A stretch of 64,000 nt of DNA from Luteibacter aegosomatissinici (lineage in GTDB: Bacteria; Pseudomonadota; Gammaproteobacteria; Xanthomonadales; Rhodanobacteraceae). Each line of letters opens with the position of its first letter. The first letter of the stretch is position 1. This document shows, one piece after another, positions 8,169-17,085 of the stretch. The notes beneath the pieces were generated by a model. That model did not search any database, had not been told where the DNA came from, and saw only the letters and a program-made list of their open reading frames with translations. Position numbers and translations under genes: made by a program. The stretch spans positions 4,302,501 to 4,366,500 of the forward strand of contig NZ_CP095742.1 of the NCBI RefSeq assembly GCF_023078495.1. The letters are read 5' to 3'.

Positions 8169-9437
8169 ATGGCCGCCGGTAAGCTCCTCTACGCCCAGTC
8201 GGGCGGTGTCTCCGCCGTCATCAACGCCACCGCCGCCGGGGTCATCGAGACCGCCCGCGACAAGGGCATACCGGTCTACGCGGCCCGCAACGGCATTCTT
8301 GGCGCCCTGCGCGAGGAACTGATCGATACCACCAAGGAAGCCAAGGCCAACATCGCCGGCCTGAAGCACACCCCCGGCGGCGCCTTCGGTTCGTGCCGCT
8401 ACAAGCTCAAGTCCCTGGAGGAGAACCGCGCCGAGTACGAGCGGCTGATCCAGGTGTTCAAGGCCCACGACATCCGCACGTTCCTCTACAACGGCGGCAA
8501 CGATTCGGCCGACACGGCCAACAAGGTCTCGAAGATCGGCCAGGCGCTGGGCTACGAGGTGAACTGCATCGGCGTGCCCAAGACGATCGATAACGACCTG
8601 GTCGTGACCGATAACTGCCCGGGCTTCGGCTCGGTGGCCAAGTACACGGCCATCGCCGTGCGCGAGGCCAGCCTGGATGTGGCCTCCATGATGGATACCT
8701 CCACCAAGGTGTTCATCATTGAAGTAATGGGCCGGCACGCAGGCTGGATCGCCGCGGCGGCCGGCCTGGCAGGCAACAAGGCCGGCGATCCGCCGCACAT
8801 CATCCTGTTCCCCGAAAACGTGTTCGACCCGGCCGCGTTCCTCGCCAGGGTGCAGGCCACGGTCGAAAAGGTGGGCTACTGCACGGTGGTGGTTTCCGAG
8901 GGTGTGAAGGGTTCCGACGGCAAGTTCCTGGCCGAGTCGGCTGAGACCGGCGCGCGCGATGCCTTTGGTCATGCCCAGTTGGGCGGCGCCGCGCCGGTGC
9001 TCGCCGCGCTGGTGAAGGAAAAGCTCGGCTACAAGTACCACTGGGCCCTGCCCGATTACCTGCAGCGCTCCGCGCGGCATATCGCGGCGAAGGTGGATGT
9101 GGAGCAGGCCTATGCGGTGGGCAAGAAGGCCGTGGAATACGCGGCCGATGGGCTCAACGCGGTGATGCCGGTGATCGTGCGCACCTCGGAAGAACCCTAT
9201 AAGTGGAAGATCGAGGCCGCGCCGCTGGACAAGATCGCCAACCAGGAAAAGAAGATGCCGAAGAACTTCATCTCCAAGGATGGGTTCGGCATCACCGCCG
9301 CGGCGCGGCGTTACCTGGCGCCGCTGATCCTGGGCGAAGCCCCGCCGCCGTACGGCGAGGATGGCCTGCCGCTGTACGTGACGCTGAAGAACACCGCCGT
9401 GCCGAAGAAGCTGAAGAAGTTCGTGCCAGCGAAGTAA
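8169..9437 (+). CDS. pfp: Pyrophosphate-dependent 6-phosphofructokinase
   Basis: 422-residue PfkA-family enzyme that phosphorylates fructose 6-phosphate reversibly with PPi. The PPi signature is clear: Asp112 in GGNDS replaces the ATP-associated glycine, and the lysine of PKTIDND is present. MGRHAGW follows. The first Asp of the usual GGDD motif is Asn111 here. The ribosome binding site AAGGA precedes the ATG. The gene ends 6 bases before a REP element shared with the convergent udgX gene. hppA and ppa, which also use PPi, lie downstream. Confidence 0.93.
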   Translation: MAAGKLLYAQSGGVSAVINATAAGVIETARDKGIPVYAARNGILGALREELIDTTKEAKANIAGLKHTPGGAFGSCRYKLKSLEENRAEYERLIQVFKAHDIRTFLYNGGNDSADTANKVSKIGQALGYEVNCIGVPKTIDNDLVVTDNCPGFGSVAKYTAIAVREASLDVASMMDTSTKVFIIEVMGRHAGWIAAAAGLAGNKAGDPPHIILFPENVFDPAAFLARVQATVEKVGYCTVVVSEGVKGSDGKFLAESAETGARDAFGHAQLGGAAPVLAALVKEKLGYKYHWALPDYLQRSARHIAAKVDVEQAYAVGKKAVEYAADGLNAVMPVIVRTSEEPYKWKIEAAPLDKIANQEKKMPKNFISKDGFGITAAARRYLAPLILGEAPPPYGEDGLPLYVTLKNTAVPKKLKKFVPAK

Positions 9438-9443
9438 CCCCGC

Positions 9444-9538
9444 GTAGGAGCCCACCCTGTGGGCGACATCTTTCGCGATGACGCCACAGGGCCTGTTGCT
9501 CTTTCGCGAACAGCGTCGCCCACAGGGTGGGCTCCTAC
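9444..9538. repeat. REP-type long palindrome, copy 1
   Basis: 95-bp imperfect palindrome whose two ends are GTAGGAGCCCACCCTGTGGG and its reverse complement, with a variable centre containing TTTCGCGA. It lies between convergent pfp and udgX and could fold in either transcript. Its right end contains the TAG stop of udgX (9535-9537). Confidence 0.9.
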
Positions 9539-10944
9539 ACGAGCACGTCCTGCATGAGGGACAGGTCGCTTACGAACGCTGCGTACGCGGCTTCGCGTTC
9601 GGCCTCGCCTGGCAGGCGCAGCAGGTACGACGGATGCACCGTGGCCATGGCGCGGCGGCCATCCGGCAGGTCGAACCACTGCCCGCGCTGCTCCATCAGC
9701 CGGAACGACGCGCCAAATACCGCCTGCGCCGCCATGGCGCCGAGGCACACCAGTGCCGCAGGCTGGATCCGGTCGATCTCGGCCGCCAGCCACGGCCGGC
9801 AGGCCGCCTGTTCTTCCGCATTCGCGCGCTTGTGCAGGCGCCGCTTACCGCGTGGCTCGAACTTGAAATGCTTGACGGTGTTGGTGACATACAGCGCATT
9901 ACGCGCGATGCCCGCCCCCGCCAGCGCCGTGTCGAACAGCTTGCCCGCGGGCCCGACGAAGGGTTTGCCGGCCAGGTCTTCCTGGTCGCCAGGCTGCTCA
10001 CCGATCACCACGATGCGCGCATCGTCCGGGCCTTCGCCGAAGACGGTTTGCGTGGCCGGCTTCCACAAGTCGCACGCGCGGCACTCCCTTGCCTGCTGAC
10101 GCAACGCGGATAAGCTGCCCTCAGGCAAATCCATCCCGGCCTTCTGCCACGCCGCGAACTTCTTCTTCGGTACCGTCGCGTCGCGTGCCACCATCGCCTG
10201 CATCCGCGGCAGGGCATCGCGCACCAGCTCGGGAATCAGCGAGGCTTCCGGCAGGTTCTTCCAGTACTTCACCGGCATCTCGCGCTTCATCGCATCGACC
10301 TTGAGCCGGGCCGGGTTGAAGATGCTGCTGTAGTACGTGCGCCACAGGTCTTCCAGCGTATCGCCCGAGGGTGCATCGGCGCGGCTGGCCCCCGTGCCGA
10401 AGGTGAGTTGTTCGCCATCCCAGTGCGCCGTGCGCGCGGGCGTCAGCAACGACCAGCGCATACCAGTGAAGCGGCGGACGAAGAAAGGCGCGACGCGAGT
10501 GACGATATCGTGGCCGGGTTCGAACCACGCGACGTACACCGTGCCGTCGTCCACGGCCACCTCGCGAAAACGAACAAAGGCCTTCATCTTGTGCATGTCG
10601 CGGTTCACCTGCTTCACGCAGGTATGCGCCCAGGCGACGTCATCGTCCGTGGCGATGGCGAGCAAACCCTTCTCGCCATGGGTCAGGCGCCACAGCATCC
10701 GGTACAGCACGGCGTGGCGCCGTGGATCCGAGTGCGCCAGCACGGTATTCGCCAGGTTGAGGAAATCGCGGGGCACGGCGGGCGCGGCGCCGTTGCGTGG
10801 CGGCGGTATGTCGTCGTCACCACCGAACAGGCCTCCGCCGCCCCAGTCGACGTTATCAGGCGAGATTCCTGCGAGAAGCAGCGCACGGGCCTTGCCGCGC
10901 CACTCTCCAAGATCGGAAGGATCGTCCAGCGAAACGCGCAGCAT
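9535..10944 (-). CDS. UdgX-type uracil-DNA glycosylase fused to a DUF4130 (TIGR03915) domain
   Basis: 469-residue two-domain protein. Residues about 55-250 match the DUF4130 DNA-metabolism domain; residues about 275-465 are a family-4-like uracil-DNA glycosylase. GEQPGDQED (315-323), the inserted KRRLHK (367-372) and HPS (437-439) are UdgX hallmarks. In mycobacterial UdgX the equivalent His forms a covalent bond with the abasic site; here it is His371. Cys288, 291, 382 and 400 are plausible iron-sulfur ligands. The start overlaps the upstream radical-SAM stop (TGATG), so the two are co-translated. The stop codon lies inside REP copy 1. Confidence 0.93.
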   Translation of the reverse strand: MLRVSLDDPSDLGEWRGKARALLLAGISPDNVDWGGGGLFGGDDDIPPPRNGAAPAVPRDFLNLANTVLAHSDPRRHAVLYRMLWRLTHGEKGLLAIATDDDVAWAHTCVKQVNRDMHKMKAFVRFREVAVDDGTVYVAWFEPGHDIVTRVAPFFVRRFTGMRWSLLTPARTAHWDGEQLTFGTGASRADAPSGDTLEDLWRTYYSSIFNPARLKVDAMKREMPVKYWKNLPEASLIPELVRDALPRMQAMVARDATVPKKKFAAWQKAGMDLPEGSLSALRQQARECRACDLWKPATQTVFGEGPDDARIVVIGEQPGDQEDLAGKPFVGPAGKLFDTALAGAGIARNALYVTNTVKHFKFEPRGKRRLHKRANAEEQAACRPWLAAEIDRIQPAALVCLGAMAAQAVFGASFRLMEQRGQWFDLPDGRRAMATVHPSYLLRLPGEAEREAAYAAFVSDLSLMQDVLV

Positions 10945-12164
10945 CAGCCGAACAGATCGGGCTGCGTGGGCGTGGGCTCGCGCAGGTCGCGGTGGAGCGC
11001 AAGGCTTTCGCGATCACCGCGTGGGCGGTGGTCCACTGTTTCCACGAAAGGCGCCACCTTCTTCACAGGGACCCGCAGGCGGATGAGGTCGTCATAGCGG
11101 ATGCGGCGGTGCCCGCGCATGGCGATCATCTTGTCCACGGTTTTCACGCCCAGGCCCGGCACACGCAGGAGCATGTCGCGCGAGGCTTTGTTGACGTCCA
11201 CCGGGAACTGCTCGCGATGGCGTAGTGCCCAGGCCAGCTTCGGGTCGACATCGAGCGAGAGCATGCCATCGTCGCCCGGCGGCGCGATTTCATCCGCGCC
11301 AAAGCCGTAGAAGCGCATCAGCCAGTCGGCCTGATAGAGGCGATGCTCGCGTACCAACGGCGGCGGCTTCAACGGCAGGATCTTCGAGGCGTCGGGAATC
11401 GGGCTGAAAGCGGAGTAGTAAACGCGGCGCAGGCGGTAGTTGGTATAGAGGTTGGTGCTGGCGGTGAGCACATCGCGATCGCTCGCCGCATCGGCGCCGA
11501 CGATCATCTGCGTGCTTTGGCCCGCTGGCGCGAAGCGTGGCGCCTTCTTCTCCGCCTTCGCCTCGTCGATCGACAGCCGCAGCCGGCCCATCGCGCTGCG
11601 GATATCGCCCAGGTGCTTCTCCGGCGCCAGCGATTTCAATCCACCCTCGGTCGGCATCTCGACGTTGATGCTGAGGCGATCGGCCCAGCGCCCGGCCGCA
11701 TCGATCAACTCCGGCGACGCGTCGGGAATCGTCTTCAGGTGGATATAGCCGCCGAACTTGTGATCGACGCGCAATGAACGCGCCACGCGCACCAGCTGTT
11801 CCATGGTGTAGTCGGGCGACTGGATGATCCCCGAGGACAGGAACAGGCCTTCGATGTAGTTGCGCCGGTAGAACTCCAGGGTGAGGTTCACCACTTCCTC
11901 GGCGGTGAACCGCGCGCGCGGCACGTTGCTGCTGCGCCGGTTCACGCAGTACGCGCAGTCATACACGCAGAAGTTCGTCAGCAGGATCTTCAGCAGCGAA
12001 ATGCAGCGCCCGTCCGGCGCGTAGGCATGGCAGATACCCATGCCCTCGGTGGACCCGATGCCGCCGCTGGCGAGTGAGTTGCGGCCCTTCCCGCCACTCG
12101 ACGAGCACGAGGCATCGTACTTGGCGGCATCGGCGAGGATGGCGAGTTTTTCTTGCAGTTTCAT
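10944..12164 (-). CDS. Putative DNA modification/repair radical SAM protein (TIGR03916 type)
   Basis: 406-residue radical SAM protein. The cluster motif CxxxCxxC is Cys66, Cys70, Cys73 (NFCVYDCAYC). A helix-hairpin-helix-like segment LRVPGLGVKTVDKM near residue 345 suggests DNA binding. This family is named for its linkage with the UDG/DUF4130 protein, and exactly that pair is seen here with overlapping genes. The reaction is not known to me; a repair or base-modification role is inferred from context. The start at 12164 is followed upstream by a GC-type REP element and the divergent codA-like gene. Confidence 0.9.
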   Translation of the reverse strand: MKLQEKLAILADAAKYDASCSSSGGKGRNSLASGGIGSTEGMGICHAYAPDGRCISLLKILLTNFCVYDCAYCVNRRSSNVPRARFTAEEVVNLTLEFYRRNYIEGLFLSSGIIQSPDYTMEQLVRVARSLRVDHKFGGYIHLKTIPDASPELIDAAGRWADRLSINVEMPTEGGLKSLAPEKHLGDIRSAMGRLRLSIDEAKAEKKAPRFAPAGQSTQMIVGADAASDRDVLTASTNLYTNYRLRRVYYSAFSPIPDASKILPLKPPPLVREHRLYQADWLMRFYGFGADEIAPPGDDGMLSLDVDPKLAWALRHREQFPVDVNKASRDMLLRVPGLGVKTVDKMIAMRGHRRIRYDDLIRLRVPVKKVAPFVETVDHRPRGDRESLALHRDLREPTPTQPDLFG

Positions 12165-12212
12165 GGGTACGGCTATGGTGCCAAGTTCACCGCGCCGCCG
12201 CGTGAAGGGCCT

Positions 12213-12279
12213 GTAGGAGCGCGCTCGCGCGCGATAGGTGCTTGCGACGACCCCACATCGCGCGCAAGCGCGCTCCTAC
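12213..12279. repeat. REP-like palindrome, GC-rich type
   Basis: 67-bp inverted repeat with ends GTAGGAGCGCGCTCGCGCGC and ATCGCGCGCAAGCGCGCTCC, sharing GTAGGAG/CTCCTAC with the longer REP family but with a GCGCGC core. It sits between divergent rSAM and codA-like genes. Confidence 0.85.
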
Positions 12280-12327
12280 AGTGGGCTGCCGGTATCATGA
12301 GAGATCGATACCCCAGAGCCGACGCCC

Positions 12328-13614
12328 ATGGACCTCATCATTCGCCACGCCACCCTGCCTGATGGACGCAGGGACATCGATATCGGCATCAAGGACGGGC
12401 GCTTCGCGGCGATCCAGCCAGCGCTCCCAGCGAAAGGCGTGGAAGAAATCGATGCGCAGGGCCGTCTGGTCGCGCCGCCCTTCGTCGATGCGCATTTCCA
12501 TATGGATGCCACGCTGTCGCTGGGCCTGCCGCGGCTCAACGCCTCGGGCACGTTGCTCGAAGGCATTGCGTTGTGGGGCGAGCTGAAGCCTGACCTGACG
12601 ATCGATGCGCTGGTGAAGCGCGCGCTCGCCTATTGCGACATGGCGGTGGCGCAGGGCCTGCTTGCGATCCGCAGCCATGTCGATATCTGCGATGACCGCC
12701 TGCTCGCCACGGAGGCCCTGCTCGAGGTGAAGCGCAAGGTCGCTCCCTACCTGCACTTGGAACTCGTGGCGTTCCCGCAGGATGGCCTGCTGCGCTCGAA
12801 GACGGCGAAAGCCAACCTGGTGCGGGCGCTGGACATGGGCGTGGACGTGGTCGGCGGCATCCCCCATTTCGAGCGGACCATGGCCGACGGTGCGGAGTCG
12901 ATCCGCTGGCTGTGCGAACTGGCGGCCGAGCGCGGCCTGCGCGTGGATATGCACTGCGACGAATCCGATGACCCGTGGTCGCGGCATATCGAGACGCTGG
13001 CGGCAGAAACGGTACGCACGGGCCTGCAGGATCGCGTCACCGGCTCCCACCTCACGTCCATGCATTCCATGGACAACTACTACGTCTCCAAGCTGTTGCC
13101 GCTGATTGCGGAAGCCGGCGTGCACGCGATCGCCAACCCGCTGATCAACATCACCCTGCAGGGCCGCCACGATACGTACCCGAAGCGCCGCGGCATGACC
13201 CGCGTGCCCGAGTTGCTGGCCGCCGGGGTGAACGTCGCCTTCGGCCACGATTGCGTGATGGACCCGTGGTACGGCATGGGCTCGGGCGACATGCTGGAGG
13301 TGGCGCACATGGGCCTGCACGTGGCGCAGATGACCTCGACCTCGGGCGTGGCCCATTGCTTCGACGCGGTCACGGCCAATGCTGCGCGGGTGCTCGGCCT
13401 GGAGGGCTACGGGATCGCACCAGGCAACCGTGCCGACTGCGTGCTGCTGCAGGCGGGCGATACCTACGAGGCCATCCGGCTGAAGGCCAACCGCCTGCTG
13501 GTGGTTCGCGGCGGCAAAATCCTCGCCCGCTCACCTGAACGACGCACCGAGCTGTTCCTTCCGGAAAGCCCGTCAAATCTGACACTTGAGTTCCGCCCAG
13601 GCTCGATTTACTGA
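12328..13614 (+). CDS. codA: Cytosine deaminase-like amidohydrolase
   Basis: 428-residue amidohydrolase closely resembling E. coli CodA along its length: metal ligands in DAHFHMD, substrate Gln in VAFPQDG, HCDESDD, SHLTSMHS, and GHDCVMDPWYGMG. Expected reaction: cytosine to uracil plus ammonia. The metal Asp is kept as Asp308, but the next residue, Asp314 in E. coli CodA and important for specificity, is Cys309. The true substrate may therefore differ (a modified cytosine or related base). No codB permease is adjacent. Confidence 0.85.
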   Translation: MDLIIRHATLPDGRRDIDIGIKDGRFAAIQPALPAKGVEEIDAQGRLVAPPFVDAHFHMDATLSLGLPRLNASGTLLEGIALWGELKPDLTIDALVKRALAYCDMAVAQGLLAIRSHVDICDDRLLATEALLEVKRKVAPYLHLELVAFPQDGLLRSKTAKANLVRALDMGVDVVGGIPHFERTMADGAESIRWLCELAAERGLRVDMHCDESDDPWSRHIETLAAETVRTGLQDRVTGSHLTSMHSMDNYYVSKLLPLIAEAGVHAIANPLINITLQGRHDTYPKRRGMTRVPELLAAGVNVAFGHDCVMDPWYGMGSGDMLEVAHMGLHVAQMTSTSGVAHCFDAVTANAARVLGLEGYGIAPGNRADCVLLQAGDTYEAIRLKANRLLVVRGGKILARSPERRTELFLPESPSNLTLEFRPGSIY

Positions 13615-13751
13615 ACGCGCGGGTTCAATAGCTGTCGCGTTACTTAATGCTTTCGCGGATCTTTCAAAAGCACGCTCTTCCGTTCAGGTTTCCATTCCTA
13701 GGATGCGAATCGTCGGTCCCCTTCCTGCGGATCGTCACTGAGAGAGCCGTG

Positions 13752-14198
13752 ATGAAAATGATGCTGCGCACCGCCCTCGCCGCCCTGGCGCTTGCTGCTA
13801 CCACGGCAGCGGCCGCCGCTCCGGCCCCGGACCACGATCACGACCGCCACGGGCATGACGACCGCCGCGGCCACGACGATCGCGGCCGTGGTGACTGGCA
13901 CCACGACAACGGCTGGCACGGCCACCGCCCGCCCCCGCCGCCGCCGCGTTACTACGGCCACGGCTACTACCACGGCGGTCCTGGCTACTATCACCGCCCG
14001 CCGCCGCCCCCGCCGCCGCGCTATTACGGCCACTGGGAGCGCGGCCACCGCTACTACGGCCGCAACGTAGTCGTGTACGACTACGGCAGCTACCGCCTGC
14101 GCCCGCCGCCGCGTGGCTACCACTGGGTCCGTGAGAACAACGATTTCCTGCTGGTCGCGGTCGCGACCGGCATCATCCTCGACATCGCCACCCGCTAA
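13752..14198 (+). CDS. RcnB-family periplasmic protein, His/Pro-rich (first of tandem pair)
   Basis: 148 residues: a signal peptide (about 1-24, ending ...AAAAAPA), a His/Asp/Arg-rich stretch (DHDHDRHGHDD), two polyproline-tyrosine tracts, then a C-terminal RcnB domain (PPPRGYHWVRENNDFLLVAV, then TGIILDIA). RcnB proteins are linked to nickel/cobalt homeostasis in E. coli; the His-rich part suggests metal binding, by inference. Start 13752 was chosen because the signal peptide begins there; an in-frame ATG at 13647 would bury it. It is followed after 15 bases by a paralogue. Confidence 0.85.
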   Translation: MKMMLRTALAALALAATTAAAAAPAPDHDHDRHGHDDRRGHDDRGRGDWHHDNGWHGHRPPPPPPRYYGHGYYHGGPGYYHRPPPPPPPRYYGHWERGHRYYGRNVVVYDYGSYRLRPPPRGYHWVRENNDFLLVAVATGIILDIATR

Positions 14199-14213
14199 GC
14201 CGGAGACATACGT

Positions 14214-14594
14214 ATGAAGATGCTGGGCAAACTCGCTTTCTGTTTCGTCGCCGCCGGCGCGATCGCCCCCGCCTTCGCCTGGGATCCGCCGCCCCCGCCG
14301 CACCGTGATGACCGCGACCACCACGATGATCGTGACCACCATGACGACCACGGCCGTGACTGGCACGACGACCGCGGCGACCACCGCGGCCCGCCGCCGC
14401 GCGTCGTGCACCACGACTGGCAGCGCGGGCACCGCTACGACGGCCGCGTCGTGGTAGTGGACGACTGGCGCACCCGCCGCCTGCGCGAGCCGCCGCGTGG
14501 CTACCACTGGGTGCGCGATGACGACGATGGCCAGTTCCTGCTAGTGGCCGTCGCCACGGGCATCATCACGGACATCGTGCTGCAGAACCACTAA
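14214..14594 (+). CDS. RcnB-family periplasmic protein (second of tandem pair)
   Basis: 126 residues with a signal peptide (MKMLGKLAFCFVAAGAIAPA, then FAW), a linker of HDD repeats, and the same C-terminal RcnB motif (PPRGYHWVRDDDDGQFLLVA, then TGIITDI). It is clearly a duplicate of the preceding gene but lacks the polyproline-tyrosine tracts. The short gap implies co-transcription. Metal binding or envelope stress function is inferred only. Confidence 0.85.
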   Translation: MKMLGKLAFCFVAAGAIAPAFAWDPPPPPHRDDRDHHDDRDHHDDHGRDWHDDRGDHRGPPPRVVHHDWQRGHRYDGRVVVVDDWRTRRLREPPRGYHWVRDDDDGQFLLVAVATGIITDIVLQNH

Positions 14595-14641
14595 GCACGG
14601 CAGCACGTAAGCGCCCCACCCTCACGTAAACGCCCCACCAT

Positions 14642-14738
14642 GTAGGAGCCCACCTTGTGGGCGACAGCTTTTCGCGGGACCGCCGCACGACCTGTGGCCC
14701 TGTTACGAAAAGATGTCGCCCACAGGGTGGGCTCCTAC
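14642..14738. repeat. REP-type long palindrome, copy 2
   Basis: 97-bp element with GTAGGAGCCCAC at the left and its complement ending CTCCTAC at the right, lying between the RcnB pair and hppA on the same strand. The remaining intergenic bases 14739-14850 should contain the hppA promoter; GGGGAGGC precedes the hppA ATG. Confidence 0.9.
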
Positions 14739-14850
14739 CGTTTCAGGCGTGGGCGCTCGCCCTACCGCAGCGCACAACACGTTTCCGCGCCTCCCCTGCC
14801 TATACTCGGGGCGAGCCCTGCAAGGGCTCCCACAATTCGGGGAGGCTTCG

Positions 14851-16899
14851 ATGCTGCAACAGTACGGTTTATGGATCGCGCTGGGATGTGCGGTCGTGGC
14901 GATTCTGTACGGCGCGTTTTCGGTCAGTTGGGTCCTGGCACGCTCGCCGGGCAATGAACGAATGCAGGAAATTGCTGCCGCCATCCAGGAAGGCGCGCGT
15001 GCCTATCTCAACCGCCAGTACGCCACCATCGGCGTTGTCGGCATCGTCCTTTTCCTCATTATCGGCATAAGCCTCGATTGGGGTACCGCCATTGGCTTCG
15101 CGCTGGGGGCGCTCCTCTCGGGAGCCACGGGCTACATCGGCATGAACGTGTCGGTTCGTGCCAACGTTCGTACCGCAGAGGCCGCCCGGAGCGGCCTTTC
15201 TTCTGCCCTGGCGGTCGCTTTCCGCGGCGGCGCGGTCACCGGCATGCTGGTGGTCGGCCTGGGCCTGCTGGGCGTCGCCGGCTACTACGGCGTGCTGCTG
15301 CACATGGGCTACGAGCGCACCCACGCACTGCATGCGCTGGTGGGCTTCGCCTTCGGTTCGTCGCTGATCTCGATCTTCGCGCGCCTTGGTGGCGGCATCT
15401 TCACCAAGGGTGCCGATGTAGGCGCCGACCTGGTGGGCAAGGTGGAAGCCGGCATCCCCGAGGATGACCCGCGCAACCCGGCGGTGATCGCCGATAACGT
15501 GGGCGACAACGTGGGCGATTGCGCCGGCATGGCCGCCGACCTGTTCGAAACCTATGCCGTGACCTTGATCGCGACGATGCTACTGGGCGGCGTGATGGCG
15601 ACCGAGGTGGGTCCTTCCGGCGTGCTCTACCCGCTGGTGCTGGGCGGCGCATCCATCGTGGCCTCGGTGGTCGGCACGTTCTTCGTGAAGACCCGCGGCG
15701 GCAAGATCATGAACGCGCTGTACGCTGGCGTGTTTGTCTCCGCCCTGCTGGCTGCGATCGCCTTCTGGCCCATCACGCAATCGCTGATGGCGGATTCGGC
15801 CTTCGGCGCCAACCGCCTGTTCGGTTGTGCCGTGATCGGCCTGGTGCTGACCGGCGCCATGGTGGTGATTACCGAGTACTACACCGCCACCGAATACCGG
15901 CCGGTAAGGCATGTGGCGCAATCATCGACCACCGGCCACGCGACCAACATCATCGCCGGCCTCGGTGTGTCGATGAAATCGACAGCACTGCCCGTGCTGG
16001 CGGTGTGCGCGGCGATCTGGGGTGCGTTCTCGCTGGCCGGGCTTTACGGCATCGCCATCGCCGCCACGGCCATGCTCAGCATGACCGGCATGGTGGTGGC
16101 GCTGGATGCCTACGGCCCGATCACGGATAACGCCGGCGGCATCGCCGAGATGGCCGAACTGCCCGCCGACGTGCGCGGCGTCACCGATCCACTGGATGCC
16201 GTGGGCAACACCACCAAGGCCGTGACCAAGGGTTACGCCATCGGTTCGGCGGGCCTCGCTGCCCTGGTGCTGTTCGCCGACTACACCCACAACCTCAACC
16301 TGCACTTCGGCGGCGCGGATGTCCGCTTCGACCTTTCCAACCACTACGTGATCATCGGCCTGCTGATCGGCGGCCTGATCCCCTACCTGTTCGGTGCCAT
16401 GGCCATGGAAGCCGTCGGCCGGGCGGCGGGGGCGGTCGTGGAAGAGGTGCGCCGGCAGTTCCGCGAAATCGCCGGGATCATGGAAGGCAAGACGAAGCCG
16501 GATTACTCGCGCGCCGTGGATATGCTCACCCGCTCGGCGATCCGCGAAATGCTGGTGCCGTCGCTGCTGCCGGTACTGGTGCCGGTGGTGGTGATCTTCG
16601 GCTTCAAGTGGCTGGGCGGTCCCGAAGCGGGCGCGCAGGCCCTGGGCGGCGTGCTGATCGGCACCATCGTCACCGGCCTGTTCGTGGCCATCTCGATGAC
16701 GACCGGCGGCGGTGCCTGGGATAACGCCAAGAAGTACATCGAGGACGGCAACTTCGGCGGCAAGGGCTCCGATGCGCACAAGGCCGCCGTCACCGGCGAT
16801 ACCGTCGGCGACCCCTACAAGGACACCGCCGGCCCCGCCGTGAATCCGCTGATCAAGATCATCAACATCGTGGCGCTACTGCTCATCCCCCTTCTGTAG
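14851..16899 (+). CDS. hppA: K+-insensitive proton-pumping membrane pyrophosphatase
   Basis: 682-residue polytopic inner-membrane protein that couples PPi hydrolysis to proton export. The catalytic cluster [11 protein letters not shown] and the [19 protein letters not shown] motif are intact. The segment [10 protein letters not shown] has Lys where K+-dependent enzymes have Ala, so it should be the K+-independent type. Start 14851 ([12 protein letters not shown]) begins the first membrane helix and follows a GGAGG; the open frame upstream is REP sequence. The stop TAG (16897-16899) is the second to fourth base of a REP element. Confidence 0.95.
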   Translation: MLQQYGLWIALGCAVVAILYGAFSVSWVLARSPGNERMQEIAAAIQEGARAYLNRQYATIGVVGIVLFLIIGISLDWGTAIGFALGALLSGATGYIGMNVSVRANVRTAEAARSGLSSALAVAFRGGAVTGMLVVGLGLLGVAGYYGVLLHMGYERTHALHALVGFAFGSSLISIFARLGGGIFTKGADVGADLVGKVEAGIPEDDPRNPAVIADNVGDNVGDCAGMAADLFETYAVTLIATMLLGGVMATEVGPSGVLYPLVLGGASIVASVVGTFFVKTRGGKIMNALYAGVFVSALLAAIAFWPITQSLMADSAFGANRLFGCAVIGLVLTGAMVVITEYYTATEYRPVRHVAQSSTTGHATNIIAGLGVSMKSTALPVLAVCAAIWGAFSLAGLYGIAIAATAMLSMTGMVVALDAYGPITDNAGGIAEMAELPADVRGVTDPLDAVGNTTKAVTKGYAIGSAGLAALVLFADYTHNLNLHFGGADVRFDLSNHYVIIGLLIGGLIPYLFGAMAMEAVGRAAGAVVEEVRRQFREIAGIMEGKTKPDYSRAVDMLTRSAIREMLVPSLLPVLVPVVVIFGFKWLGGPEAGAQALGGVLIGTIVTGLFVAISMTTGGGAWDNAKKYIEDGNFGGKGSDAHKAAVTGDTVGDPYKDTAGPAVNPLIKIINIVALLLIPLL

Positions 16900-16990
16900 G
16901 AGCCCACCCTGTGGGCGACAGCTCGCGCGAAGAAGCACAGGCCCTGTGGCCGGGTCGCGAAAAGATGTCGCTCACAAGGTGAGCTCCTAC
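16896..16990. repeat. REP-type long palindrome, copy 3
   Basis: 95-bp element beginning with GTAGGAGCCCACCCTGTGGG and ending with an imperfect complement (GCTCACAAGGTGAGCTCCTAC region). Its first bases provide the stop codon of hppA. Confidence 0.9.
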
Positions 16991-17085
16991 CGGACACGGC
17001 TGGGGATAGGTAAAAGGTCATGGGACGGCGGGCATCCCCGCTGGGGTAAGGTCCTCGGGTGATTTTTCGCCCAAGGACCACCCCC

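Noticed and set aside
7782-9455. 557-residue minus-strand frame over pfp
   Set aside because: Antisense shadow of pfp, with only chance composition.
13647-13751. N-terminal extension of the first RcnB-like protein
   Set aside because: The extension precedes a good signal peptide and is probably untranslated.
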